Under the pieces are notes generated by a model. That model had not been told where the DNA came from. It ran no database searches and was given only the letters and a program-made list of their open reading frames with translations. From positions 388,045,342 to 388,109,341 of the forward strand of contig NC_092877.1 in NCBI RefSeq assembly GCF_028372415.1: a DNA stretch of 64,000 nt, in the 5' to 3' direction. Position 1 is the first letter of the stretch, and the number at the start of each line of letters is the position of its first letter. The translations under genes were made by a program, and so were the position numbers. This DNA is from Notamacropus eugenii (Eukaryota > Chordata > Mammalia > Diprotodontia > Macropodidae). This document shows, in pieces, positions 1 to 13,200 of this stretch.

Positions 1-3000
1 GATCTTAGTCTCACACTGAATAGCTGGCCCTGCCCCCACTTAAAGCCCCCGAGGGACTAGAGCAGCTCATCTGAATCTCAACCCCCAGTGCTGGCTTGGC
101 AGAACTGGAGGCAAGGTGATTGTGGAGAGGAAACTCAGAAGTCAAGTAACTGGCTGGGAAAATGCCCAAAAAAGGGGGAAAAATAAGACCATAGAAGGAT
201 ACTTTCTTGGTGAACAGGTGCTTCCTCCCATCCTTTCAGATGAGGAAGAACAATGCATACTGTCACAGGAAGTCAAGGTCCCTGCCTCCAGGGCCTCCAA
301 AGGGAACTTAAACTGGACTCAGGCAATAGAAGACCTTAAAAAACAAGTAAGCAGCTTACTAAAGGAGAATCAAAAAAATGCTGAGGAAAAAAATAGCTTT
401 ATAAAGAGGCTAACTCAATTGGAAAAAGAGGTCCAAAAAGCCAACGAGGAGAAGGAGGTTTTAAAAAGCAGAATTAGCCAAATGAAGGAGAAGGTTCAAA
501 AGCTCACTGAACAAAATAGTTCATTGAAAGAGAGAATTGAGGTCAGGGAAATGAATGGCTATGAGATAAACCAAGCAGTTAAAAAACAAAACCAAACGTG
601 TGGAAAAATAGAAGATAATTGAAACATCTCATTGGAAAAACAACTGACCTGGAAAATAGATCTAGGAGAAACAATTTAAAAATTATGGGACTACCTGAAA
701 GCCATGGTCAAAAAAAGAGCCTAGACATTATCTTCCATGAAATTATCAAGGAAAACTGCCCTGATATTCTAGAACCAGAGGGCAAAATAAATATTAAAAG
801 AATCCAGCGATCACCTCCTGAAAGAGACCTGAACAGAGAAACTCCTAGGAATATTGTGGCCAAATTTCAGAGTTCCCAGATCAAGGAGAAAATATTGCAA
901 GCAGCTAGAAAGAAACAATTTGAGTATTGTGGAAATATAATCAGGATAACACAGGATCTGGCAGCTTCAACATTAATGGATCAAAGGGCTTGGAATAGGA
1001 TATTCCAGAAGTCAAAGGAACTGGGATTAAAACCAAGAATCACCTGCCCAACAAAACTGAGTATAATACTTCAAGGGAAAAAATAGTCATTCAATGATAT
1101 AGTGGACTTTGAAACATTCATATTGAGGAAAAGACCAGAACTGTATAGAAAATTAGACTTTCCAATACAAGAATCAAGAGAAGCATGGAAAGGTAAACAG
1201 GAAAGAGAAATCATAAAAGACTTTCTAAACCTGAACTGTTTACATTACTACATGGCAAGAAAATAGTTATAGCTCTGGAATCTTTTCTCAGTATTTGGGT
1301 AGGTGGAGGGATTGTACATATACATACACATACACATATATAGACAGAGAGTACAGGTTGTGTTGAATCAGAAGAGATGACATCCACATGCACAAAAAAA
1401 TAAATAAAATAAAATAAAAATTAAGGAGGGAGGGAAGAAAATACTGGGAGGAGAAAGGGAGAAATGGAATGGGGCAGGCTATAACCCATAAAAGAGATAA
1501 GAAAAATCTTGTTCAATGGAAAAGAAAAGGGAGAAAAGGGAGAAGGGGAGAGGGGAAAAGTGAAGCCACTCTCTCCACATATGGCTGAAGGAGGGAATAA
1601 CATGCTCACTAAATTTAATATGAAAATCTATCTTACACCACAGGAAAGTAGGGGAGGAGGCAACAAGTGGGGTGAGGGGAATGTTAGAAGGGAGGGCAAA
1701 TGGGAGAAGGGAGTTACTAGAAATAAACACTTTTGGGAAGGGACAAGGCCAAATGAGGGAAAAAATAAGGGGGGATAGAGTAGAATAGTAGTAGAATAGA
1801 GGGCAATATAGTTAGTATTAACAACAGGATTATTATGGAAGTCTTTTGCAAAATGACCCATATTGAGTCTGTATTGAATTGCTTGCCTTCTCAGTGGGGT
1901 TGGGGAGGGAGGGAGGGAGGGAGAGAAGTTGGAATTCAAAGTATTAGAAATGAATGTTGAGAATTTTTATTGCATATAATTGGGAAATAAGAAATACAGG
2001 GAATGGGGTATAGAAATTTATCTTGCCCTATAAGAAAAGAGAGAAGATGGGGATAAGGGAAGGGTGGGGTATGATAGAAGGGAGGGTACATTGAGGGAAG
2101 GGGTAATCAGAATGCAAGGTATTAGAAAGGGGGGGCAGGGAGTGATGGGGAAAAATTGGACATGTTACAAAGTGAGGTAAAAGTGATTAGTATTAAAACA
2201 ATTGGCTGAATTAATTACTGAGAATAAATCAATGACATCTTTAGTTTGGAGAAAAGAATTTCAGTCTAACTTTCCAAGAGGAAGGTAACCTCGGGTAAAA
2301 TTTGGCATTGATGAAAAAGTCAAGGTTTTAATGGTAAATTAGATTTTATGATCTCCATTTAATCAGGAATTAGAATATGCATAGAAAGGCATGTAAGCCA
2401 CTTAAGACTTGCCTCAAAACATGTTCCTTAGCCAAAGTGAAACTATAATCATATTTGAAACCTGGTTGTAGGAAACTGCCATTTTTAGATGCTATGGGAC
2501 TACTAAGTGACTGTTCTTCTGAGTCTAACTCCAAGTATGGGAAGCAATAAAGGGGATCTGAGCCTCCAATCCATGATGCTAGTTAGCTGGTGAGATGCTG
2601 GTATGAACTGCAAAAAGTGTTCTCATGAGAAGGATGGGAGAGCGGCTGTTTAGCCTGGGCTGAGGTGGGATTCTCCTGACTCAATTTCCCCACTGACACC
2701 AGGCAGACTTTAAGCCTTACTGAATGCAAGTGGACAATCTACTCATACCTGGAATTGACACGAAGTTGGGGAGATGTATCCCTACAATGTCCCTACTCTT
2801 GGTGGCAATTTCCTATAGTCAAAAGGTTTGTAAGCTTAATACCAGATTTATTAAATTATAGACTATGGGTAGGGGAACATCTGAGGTTGTCTAAAATTAA
2901 GCTATCAGGCATAGGACTTTAGACCAACAACAATAAGTTAGGGTCCTTTAATTCTTAGTAATACTTTGGAGACAGTTAGGTCAAGAGCTTGTGAAGTTAG

Positions 3001-3172
3001 CAACATAAATATTATTTGTGTCTCAGTTGGCTAGTGTTTAAAAAAAAATTCTTATGTGGTCTATGTTGTAAATGCTTTAAAAAGAAGTTATCACCTGACC
3101 AAAAGTTGGAATTGTTTTATGTGTTATGAACTGTGTTAAAAATGAAAAATAAAATTTAAAAAAAAAAAAAGG
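1..3172 (+). mobile_element. Half-L1 (HAL1-like) LINE: ORF1 plus long 3' UTR, no ORF2
   Basis: The left end holds an L1-type ORF1. A lysine/glutamate-rich coiled coil (about 310-600) is followed by the L1 ORF1 RNA-binding region, with the hallmark ENRSRRNNLKIMGLPE at about 646-693 and a C-terminal part to about 1086. The reading frame shifts by one base near 619, and again near the likely natural start ATG at 162, so it is dead. No reverse transcriptase follows. Instead there is about 2 kb of 3' UTR, purine- and G-rich from 1420 to 2150, then AATAAA at 3148 and a poly-A run at about 3158-3170. ORF1 followed directly by a tailed 3' UTR is the HAL1 layout known from mammals including opossum. 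The 5' end lies outside the window. An ordinary L1 with an internal deletion is the alternative. Confidence 0.75.
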
Positions 3173-4414
3173 GAATCCAGATGATCAGGAGAGAGGAGGT
3201 CATAGGAACAGGACCTCAGAGACCATTTGGTACTAACCATGTGACTGGGATTTCACTGTAACATCCTTGATGAGCTGGGTGGTCCATCCATTCTCTGCAC
3301 CTCCTGAAACAGTACCATGGAGAGCTCTAAGTTAGGGGGACATTTGTCTCAGCCTCAATCAGCCTCCTGGCGGCTTCCCCTCCTCATTCCTGGTTTGGCC
3401 CTTGGGGACTAGCATTGCCCCCCACATCCCCAAACCTTCTTTCTCCAGGGTCAGCACACCCAGGTCCTTTAGCTGGAGGTCCAGATTCTCCCCACTCCTG
3501 GCTGCCCTGGCTTCTCAATGCCCTTCATCAGCCACAGGGTCCATATGTGAGCATATGGGGGCATTATATGGGGGCCAACAAGGGTCCAGGAGAGTGGGTC
3601 AGTCACCCACCTGCCCCTGGGCATTGACTTTACCCCTTGTATGTGACCAAGCTCTGGCTGACCTCAGAGAGCTCACAGGAAAAAAGGTAAGAGTGAGTGA
3701 TCAACCCTCTCTGTGGATGCCCTGAAGTGTGATGAGGGGTAAGGCATGTGACAGAACAGAAAGGCTAGAGAGACCTGGGTTCAGGGTCTACCTTGGATCC
3801 TTGCCTGCTAGCTCAGGGCAGGGCCTACCAGAGGCAGGGTGATGCCACATCCTCAGCGGCCTCCTCAGCATCCACGTGGCCATCAGCCCTCTTGGCCTGG
3901 ATGGACTGACCTGGCCAAGAGCTCCATGACCTTGGGACCATTGTGTAAACTTTGGGGCCTCAGTTGACTCATTTGTAAAATGGGGAGCAGGATATGTGCA
4001 GGGCCTGCTGTGCTGGGTCATGGTGAGGCCACCCCCTGGAACTGACTGCTGTGGTTAACGTGACCCAGGGGACTGTGGGCACCAAGCAGTGACTTCTCTG
4101 GGAACCAAAGAAGACTCTTATGAAGAGGTGGCATTTAATGAGGCCTTGAAGGGTGAATGAAAACTGAAGGGTGGTGGGGAACCAACCTTCTCTGTTACCC
4201 CTCCCTGAGGTGAGGGTGGGTCTGCAGTGCCTGGAGGCATCCACCCTGGAGCTCAGCCCTATCCCTCACTGACCCGCTGACCCAGCGGCCTATCCTGGGC
4301 CAGCCCCTGTCCCTTGCTGACCCAGGTGGCCTATGGCTCCCACCCTAAGCCTATCTCTGTCCCTCGCTGACCTGGTGGCCCACGTCTCAACTGCTTTCCT
4401 CTGTGTCCTCACAG
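3173..4414. other. Sequence left of the first visible LHFPL-like exon
   Basis: No certain exon is seen. A strong splice-donor-like site (AAAAAG then GTAAGAGTGAG) occurs at 3684/3685. The frame before it (about 3625-3684, ending CDQALADLRELTGKK) is in phase 0 and would join correctly to the exon at 4415. The upstream sequence, however, lacks the first membrane helix expected of this family, so this is only a candidate exon. A MIR-like fragment lies near 3930-4000. Three imperfect tandem units of about 45-50 bp (each with 'gctgacc...ggtggcc') run from about 4255 to 4385, just before the splice acceptor. Confidence 0.5.
3799..3925 (+). repeat. Direct repeat, left copy, flanking the LHFPL-like exon
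   Basis: This stretch of about 120 bp, starting 'atccttgcctg', recurs at about 4850-4950 with mostly point differences and one internal deletion. The two copies sit on either side of the 139-bp exon at 4415-4553. Both contain the shared core 'ctaccagaggcagggtgatg'. Confidence 0.8.
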
Positions 4415-7223
4415 ACCAGCACCGTGCTGTGCTCGGGAGGCTGTGTGCTTCTGGCCCTCAGTGCCCTGCTGGCTGTCGTCTCTGTCTTCCTCCCCAGTGG
4501 GCTCTTGGAGAGGCGAGTCTGCGCCCTGGCCGGATATATGCAGTTGGCAGCAGGTGAGTTCCTCTCCCTACCCCAGGTGCCTTACCCAGGCTTTGCTTTC
4601 CTCATTTTCTTCTGGAACCAGAGGGCAGAGGTGCCCAGGGGCAAGGACTGAGGGCGCTCCCCAAAGGTCAGGAGAGGATCAGCATTTAGAGAAGGCTGGA
4701 GAGGACCAAGGAGAGTCTCATAACACTCCCATTGCAGTATCAGTGATGCCTCAGTCTAAGCTTGAAGCCTCCCAGGTATAGAGAGCTCACTGCCTTCTGA
4801 GAGAGCCCACCCTACTTGGGGATTTCCCTCTTTGGGGGAACATTTCCCTATCCTTGCCTGGTAGTTCAGGGCCTACCAGAGGCAGGGTGATGTCACGTCC
4901 CCAGTGGTCTCCTCAGCATCCTCTTGGCCTGGATGGAATTACCTGGTCCAGAACCCTGTATCTGGATGGGGTGAGAGTGGCCCTGATAGCCGTCCTGAGG
5001 GGGAGCAGAGCCAAGGATGGAGCTAGAGGCTACAGGAGGCCGAGGCTGCCTCCACCCCACCCCTGAACAGCCTTGCCCTCAGCCTTTGGTGGAGTAGCCA
5101 CCAAGGAGCTCTAGAGGCTGGGAGGGAGGCCAGGCCAAAGGAGTGTGGGACTTGATGTGCCCCCACCCCCTCCCCTAGTAATTCTTTCATCTGCCCCACA
5201 GGACCCTGTGTCCTATTGTGTCTTCTTGATCTCCTGGTTCTGGGATGGGAGGGAGGAACCACACAGGAATACAGGTGCTAGTGGCCTGTCTTTATGGCCT
5301 CAGGCACCAGCTCTGACCCTCCTCTGGATGCCAGACTATGCAGGCCCCAGCCTGAGGCCACTCCTGGAAGGCGTATGCAGAAGGTGTGGTTGGTTGGGCA
5401 AAGTTGGCATCAGCCCTGGGATGCTGAGAGGCTCTGTGCATTGGTACACAGGCACAGCCCCTCTGGTGCTGCCTTTGCCCAGTCTAAGGGCCTGTGAGCT
5501 CGTACTCCCTGAAGATTGGCTTCATGTAGGGTGAGGGGCCCAGAATACCCATGTGGATTCCACAGGGATCTGGCCCAGGTTGTGCAAGGCCTCCTTCCTG
5601 CTGCCCCTTCCCCAGCCTGGGCACATTCACTCATTGGCCCATCCTCCCTCCGAGGGTGGGTTGGGGCTGAGCAGTTCCGTTCCCTAGGGTTCCCTAGAAA
5701 ATGGCTGCCCGCCTCTTCCTAGAACCTGCCAGCGGGCTCAGCCCCGATGAGGCCCTTGCACTGACCCAGGGGGAAGTTGGTGCATATCAGTCTATCAGTC
5801 ATCAAGCATTTATGAAGCCCCTATTGCATGCTTGACCCTGGGCTTGGACATCCTGTACAAAGCCTGCTCCTCAAGTCTGATAATCAATGGGAGGGGACAG
5901 GGAGAAGAGATAGTAAGGACAGACGGAAATATAAAATGAATAAACACAGAGGAGCCACCAGGGGGCACCTGGAGTCATCTGATCTCAGACACTTCCTAGC
6001 TGGGTGATCCTGCGCAAGTCATTTCATTGGTAAAAGGAGAAGGGTAAGGAAATGGTGAACCACCCCCGTATCTCTGCCAAGGAAACCCCAAATGGGGTCA
6101 TGGGAGGACAAGTGTGTGAACAACCACAAATATGAAAACCAAGTAGCTCAATGAGGAGTAGCTGAGGAGGGAAGCCCCAAGCATTTGAGGGGATCAGGGA
6201 TGATCTGAAAGGAAGAAAGGACTCCAGGAGGCAGAGGTTAGGAGGGAGGGCATTCCAGACCTGGGCATGGCCAAAACAGAGGTGCACAGACTTGCTCAGT
6301 GATGGGTACATGGCATCCTCAGCAGTTGGCCTGATCTACCTTGACCATCCTGGCCCCGTTCTGCCCATTGTCCCCCAGGGTGAGCCAGATTTCATCCTCT
6401 CTACAAGGCTTTCCTTGGGTCTGGCTGCCCAGGGAGCCCAGCTGGACCCAGGTACAAGGAGCAGCCATGGGTGAGGGGTAGCCCTGGGGTAGGGGACAGG
6501 CATGCTGTCTTCCTAAGGTATCTATACTGGCATTTGCCTCTGCCTCCATGAAAACCTCCTACTTTGCCCAGGGACCCCACTCCTGCTGCCCCAGGCCCTT
6601 TGACAGGGCTAATAGATAGGGTCTCATGCATGACTTTTCAAGTGAGCAGCACAACAGAATGGCCCCCTAGACCCTGTACCCATCTCCCTTCATGGGCAGA
6701 ATTCATTGTAGGAACTGTGTGTGCCAAGGCCAGCTCTGCTGCTGGAAAGTCAATCCTGAGTTCCTCTATGAAGAGGGAAGCGCCACATCCTTGATGCAGG
6801 TAACTGGGGGTGCCAGGCTCCTCCCCACATGCTCTGGCCAGCTCTCAGCTGCCGTTTTTGGATGTGCAGTGGAGTCTGGATGCCTCTGAGCTCCTCAAAG
6901 TGACTTTGTTAAGAGCAGAGCTCTCTGAGGGCTAAGGGAGAGCTACTAGGCTGGGGGGCAGACCCTTCCTCACTGCAAATGAGCTCTGGGCCTCCGTTTC
7001 TTCTCCTGTAAAATGAAGGGGTGAGCCCTGAGCCTTGAGGTTCCTTAAAGCTCTCACCATCCTTGAGGCAGACTCCCTTCTTGGAGCAGCCTTCTCTGCC
7101 TTGCCCTTCTCAGCCCCCAGGGGACCCAGAGGGAAGGAGGAAGAAGGGAGGGAGGAAGGAAGGAGAAAGGGAGAGAACAAAAGAGGGAAGAATGGGGAGG
7201 GAAGAGAGACAGACGGGGGGGGG

Positions 7224-7284
<61 letters not shown>

Positions 7285-10200
7285 GGAGAGCCAACAAGTG
7301 CAAGCAGAATCCAGTCTTTACATGTGTGGAAGGTGGAAGTGCTGGAATCTGGTTTCTCCCCTACCCCCACCCCCAATTTGCACAGACATAATTGATTTGG
7401 TCACAAACCGAGGCAGAAAACAAAGGCAACAAGTTATTTATATGCTAATGAAATGCAAAACTGTGTCTGACCCTGTCTTCCCTTTGGGAAGTGTAACGGA
7501 ATTCTCTGAATGGGAGGGTAGCTGGGCTTGGGTTGAATGAAAGTTGGTCATGCCCCTGAAGGGGAGGGCTTGAGAAAGCTAAACTCCCCCTCCCCCCAAG
7601 TCTGCAGTGGAAGGGCAGGAAACCTTGAGGGTGGGGAGCAGATACTCCCTGGCCAGACAGAAATAGACCCTGGGAGCAGCATTCCAGACAGGAAGCAGCT
7701 TCTCTGGCTGCAGAGAAGAGAGTTAGCTTTGGATTCAACAGATGAGTATCCCTGGCAACCGAGAGTCGATCTGGGGAGCTAAGAAGCAAGGCCTGGGAGT
7801 GGAGCTGGGCAAGCAGCCCAGCAGGGGAACCTGTCAAGCAGAATACTGCTTATAGCACTCCCCACGCTCCCCCAGTGTCCACCTTCTCCCAGTTCATGCT
7901 GGTTCGTTTCCATGAGCGCTGCGTGTATTTATGTGGTTTGAGGGTGGGGGGAAGTGGATATTTTGTAGCTGCTGTTGCCACGCTGCCATTTTTAGTAAAT
8001 ACCTTTGCTGTGAGCCAGTTGTGTCTCTGGACTATTAAAGGTGGCCTCACTGGTGGGGGCTCCTAAGCTGAAATTTTAAGACAGAAGATCCATACGATAT
8101 TATTTGAACTTGAAGTAGTAGTCACCCCCTGGGGATCCAGCCTGCAAACATGTGTGGAAAGTGGGGAGAGGGAAGGGGGGAGGGGAGGGAATCCCCAGAG
8201 GAGGCACCCCATGATGGAGCACTTCAGGGAGGGAATTGTGGGCTCTCAGCTGGACTCCACAATTGGGAATGCTCTAGATATTGTCTGCCTGGGTCTCTGG
8301 CCTCCATCTGCAGCCTTAGGCTCACCCTCTTCCCCCAGCAGGCCACCTTAGTCACTGTAAAGTTTTTTGCAAACCTTAAGTGGATATTGGCACGGGATGT
8401 GGCACATCATAGGAGCTTTAAAATTCTTGTTGAGTGATGGGTGGATGGACAGGAGATAGTTAATCACAATCAACCAAAAGCCTTAAGGCTGCTCTGTGCC
8501 AGGCACCAAGAATAATGAAACAATCCCTTTGGGCAAGGCGACTTGATCTCCTTACGGGGAATCCCTGAATATCTGTGACCCTAAGAGGAACACAATGATG
8601 TAGATGTCTTCGCACAACTATTCTGATCAAGATGGAATGATGACATGTGAGTAGTCAGGCCCCTGCTGGGCTGATCCTGGTGGGAGAAGATGAGGGCCTG
8701 AGCCTGAGCTAGTCTGTGGAGGGGTGGGAGGGGACAGCATTGAGAGGCCTTCTGAAAGATGTCCATGGACAGGAGTTGCTAACCAATGCTATGTCCAGCT
8801 GGAGATGTGGGCCGGGAGCACTGGAAAGAAGTGGGGTAAAGGAATGTAGACTTGGGAGTGGTTGATCTTGAGAAGACCTTGAAACCATGGGAGGGCAATG
8901 TAGAGTGAGGTGCCTGGGTACACTGGCCCCAGAGCTGTCCTTACTAGGCCCCTGCAGTCAACCTCTCTTCTGGCCTAGAGTATCTTCCTCCTGGCCCTCT
9001 ACCTTCTCTTGGGAGGAAGTCCCTCAGCAAGATCAATTCTTTGATGACAAGTAGTCTCCTCCAGTGTCTTGGACACTTTGGAAACATATAAGAGTCACTA
9101 GCCCAGCCACAAGCTCCTCTGTGACTTAGCTACTCTGCCAATGTGTGGCCCAACTCTAGCCTGTCCCCATTAATCAGTGTCAGGCACAGACAGGCAACAG
9201 GGATGGGGAGGGAGTCTTAGAATACTAGAGTTGGAAGGGGTCTTATTGGTCTCAACTTACAGATGAGAATACAGAGGCACAAGGACTTCCAAGATCACCC
9301 AACTTGTAAATGTCAAAAAACTGTGTCTCCTAACTCTGAGACCAGTGCCCATGTCAATGCCCACTTGGACCAAGGCCAGGGGGATGGGGAATGAGGCTGG
9401 GCAGAGGGCTTCAGGGAGTCTGGAGCACCACAAGGGTAGGGATCTGCAGGTAGGCCTTCTGGTCCCCAGGGGCCAGCTGTATTTGCTTTTGGTCAGTGCT
9501 TGGGGCCAGGAGTCAGTCTTGGAGTAGTCAATAAGGCCAATGGAAGGAGCAGGCCTAGGGCTTTGGCCATGTGAGTCCAGGGTTCTGACCTACAAGTTAA
9601 TCATGCAAGGGGAGGAGGAGGAGAATAGAAGCCCACCTTGGTCCAACCTAAGACCCAAGCACTCACTGAGCCTTTGGACCAGATGCCAGGGTCCTGAAGC
9701 CCACACCCTGTAAGCATAGTGACCCCAGGCAGTGATGGGTACTGGACTGATCCTTAGCACAGTGCCAGGCCGAAGGACCTCAGAGAATTCCAGGCCCTTG
9801 TGAATCCCCCTCTGCAGCCTCCATCTGCACAACCCTGGCTAGGGGAAGAGGGCCTCACATTCCCTTTCTCAGTCCTGTGACTGTGACATCACAAGAGGAT
9901 ATGTCTGCCAGCTGAGGCTACCTCCCATTCACTTTCTTGTGGAGTCATACTGTGAGAGGTTGTCTGCTGGAGTACTGGGTCTGCACTCAAAGATCACCAG
10001 CTTGCTGGGAGACTTTCCTCCTGGGACACAGAGCTTACAGTCACTTGAGGATGTTATTGCCACCACAATCTTTCCAGTATCACCCTGTGTGCTTGGTTCT
10101 CTGCTGTTTGCTGGCATAATGTGCTAGGGCTGCTTCTCCCAGAAGACCTTCCCATGTCAACTTTGGACCAAGGAGGCACTGGAATAGAAATATCTCTGAA

Positions 10201-13200
10201 GCCTGTACATCCCCATCTCCTGGTTCTGGGGGCCTGGGGGCTGTGTGGGACTGAATGACAATCACAGACTGGGGGGAAAGTAGCAGCCAACAGACCCTAG
10301 CCTGGGGTAGGGGGAGGATCCAGATAGAAGATCCCCTCCCAGAGGAGAGCAGGAGCTGCCATTGGCCAGCCTTGGCTACCCAATGTCCTGCTCTGTCCAA
10401 GCTGATCCTGCACCTGGGGGGTGAGGGGCTCTCTACTTCCACCCCCAGAGCTTCCTCTCACTATTCTGTTGAAGCCTTTCCTACAGAGATTATAGGTAAG
10501 GCTTTCCCCAGCCCCAGATATCTCTGGTGGGTCCTGGAGTGGCCCATGTGACTGGCTCTGGATGAGGGAAGGCCAGTACAGTGGCAAGCGGTTGTTTGCC
10601 CAGTCTCTGGCACTGGGGATACAAGAGTTGCTAGTGAGGAAACTCCTATCACCTGTGCCACCTTCCTCCTGAGTTTGGCCCAGGTCCCAGAGAAGGAAAG
10701 CAACGTGCCCCATGGCTACCACTTCAGAGGCAGGACTTCCTGACTCTTGGGTGCCTCAGACCACTGGGCAGTGCTGCCCCAAGGAGAAAGGGGAAAAGCT
10801 GGCCTTCCCTAGCAGCCTGTGGGGAGCAGAGCCCCTTTGGATGCAGCTTTGAGGGAGGAAATCCAGAGTTATTTGTAATTCCCACAAAGCAACATTTGAA
10901 GGGAGGCCCACGTCTCTGCCAAGAGAGGGTGTAGTTGGCTTGCTGGGCTGGGCTGGGCTGGACTGTCCTCAGGACTGCCAGCCCCGGCCAGGCTTTCTGC
11001 TGTCTCACCCGCCCATGCCCTCACTTCCCACAAGGCCAGGAGGGGTGAGGGGCCACATCACCCTATAGTCAAGATGTTCCTCTGACCCCACAACCCCCAG
11101 AACACAGGGCATGAGCCATAAGCGGGGCCTCCTGCTGATGGGCTGGGCTCTCCCTGGCCCCTCTTGCAAACAATTATTTTTCTTTGGGGTTTTCCATTTT
11201 GATGTCCTTTGTAGACTAATAATTTTCATTCTTATTATGCTAGAAATTCCAGCTATAATAATAGTAATTGGTTGTTGTCCTCTGTCTTTGAAGAGGACCA
11301 AAGTGACCTCACCATTGTCAAGGGAAGTGTCAGTGTATCCGACTGTGGCTGGTCAGACCCGCACGAGCTCGGAATGCTCTACCACAACTTGGGCACAGAT
11401 AGTCCGTGTGAATATTTGGGGTGGATATCCTAAATTTGCATATCCTGTGTTTACTTTGTGCTGTCTCAATTCTGCTTTGCTCAAAAAGCACAGCACCTTT
11501 TCTGATGTGGGCACACCATGCTGAGCGGTCCTGTGCCAGTGTCTCCCACGTTGCACAGTCAAACCCAAAGTTCTTGAGAGAGACCTTGAGAGTGTCCTTG
11601 TATCATTTCTTCTGACCACCATGTGATCGCCTGCCCCATGCAAGTTCTCCATAAAATAGTCATTTTGGCAAACATACATTTTGCCTTTGAACAATGTGCC
11701 CAGCCCATTGGAGTTGCGCTCTCTAAAGCATCGTTTGAATACTTGGCACTTCAGCTGGAGCAAGGACTTCAGTGTCTGGTCCTTTATCCTGCCAGGTGAT
11801 CCTCAGAATCTTCCTAAGACAGTTCAAATGGAAGCGATTCAGTTTCCTGGCCTGGCACTGGTAGACTGTCCCTGTTTCACAAGCATACAACAATGAGGTC
11901 AGCACAACGGCTCTGTAGACCTTCAGTTTGGTAGTCAGTCTAATACCTCCTCTCTCCCAAACCTTTCTTTGGAGCCTCCCAAACACTGAGCTAGCTCTGG
12001 CAATGCATGCATCAACCTCATTGTCAATGTGTACATCCCTGGAAAGTACACTACCAAGGTAAGGGAACTTATCCACAGCATTCAAAACTTCTCCATTTGT
12101 TGTAATTGATGGTTCCATGTACGGACTGTGTGGTGTTGGCTGATGGAGCACTTGTATCTTCTTGGTGTTAATTGTCAGGCCAAAATAAGCACAAGTCACA
12201 GAGAACTGATCCCTACTTTGTTGCATCTCAGCTTCAGAGGCTGCACTGAATGCACGATCATCTGCAAACAGAAAACCATGCACCAACCCTCCCTCCACTT
12301 TGGTCTTGGCTTGGAGCCTTTTCAGATTGAATTCACCATCTATATGGTAGCTGACCTTTATGCCGTGCTCGTTCTCATTGAAAGTGTTTGTCAACATGAC
12401 TGAAAACATCATGCTAAAAAGCATGGGAGCAAGCACACAGCCCTGTTTCACTCCATGGGTGACTGGGAAGGCAGGAGAGCATTGTCCATTATCCAGAACC
12501 CAGGCAAGCATGCCATCATGAAACTGATGTACAATACTGATGAACTTCTCCGGGCAACCACATTTTGGCATAATTTTCCATAAGACCTCATGACTAACGG
12601 TGTCAAAGGTCTTGGTCAGATCCACAAGTGTGTACAGACCTCTGCTCTGCGCCTGGCATTTCTCCTGGGGTTGTCGGGCAGCAAACGCCACATCGACTAT
12701 TCCTCGGCCCTTTCTGAAGCCACACTGCTGTAATAATAATAACAGTTTCGCAAAGCACTTTATATATATTGAGTCATCTGATCTTCACAACAATCGTGGG
12801 AGATAGATGATATCCCCATTTTACAAAAGAGAAACTGAGGCAGACAGAGGTGAAGTGACTTGCCTGGGAACATGCAGCTAGTAGGTATCTGAGGCAGGAT
12901 TTGAACTCCGGTCTTCTTGACTCCAGGCCCAGCACTCTGCACTGTAGAGCCCTCTAGCTGCTCCTAACTCAGTGATCACAATAATGCTGTGTCTTCAACT
13001 GGACTCCCTTGCAGAACAAGGAACAGAACTGGGTATCTCCTTCTCATTCCTTCTTGCCCTCCCAAAGGAAAGGATCAAGAGCCCCAGAAAGTGGGGACCC
13101 ACCCATGGTGCTATAGACAGACATCAGCAGTGGGGAAGTGTTCCCACTCCCCATCAGGTGCCCAAAGCTCTGTGGCAGAGGAAGGAAGATGAAGGAGTCA

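Noticed and set aside
7035-7395. Arginine/glutamate-rich and leucine/serine-rich frames
   Set aside because: They are translations of the GA purine tract.
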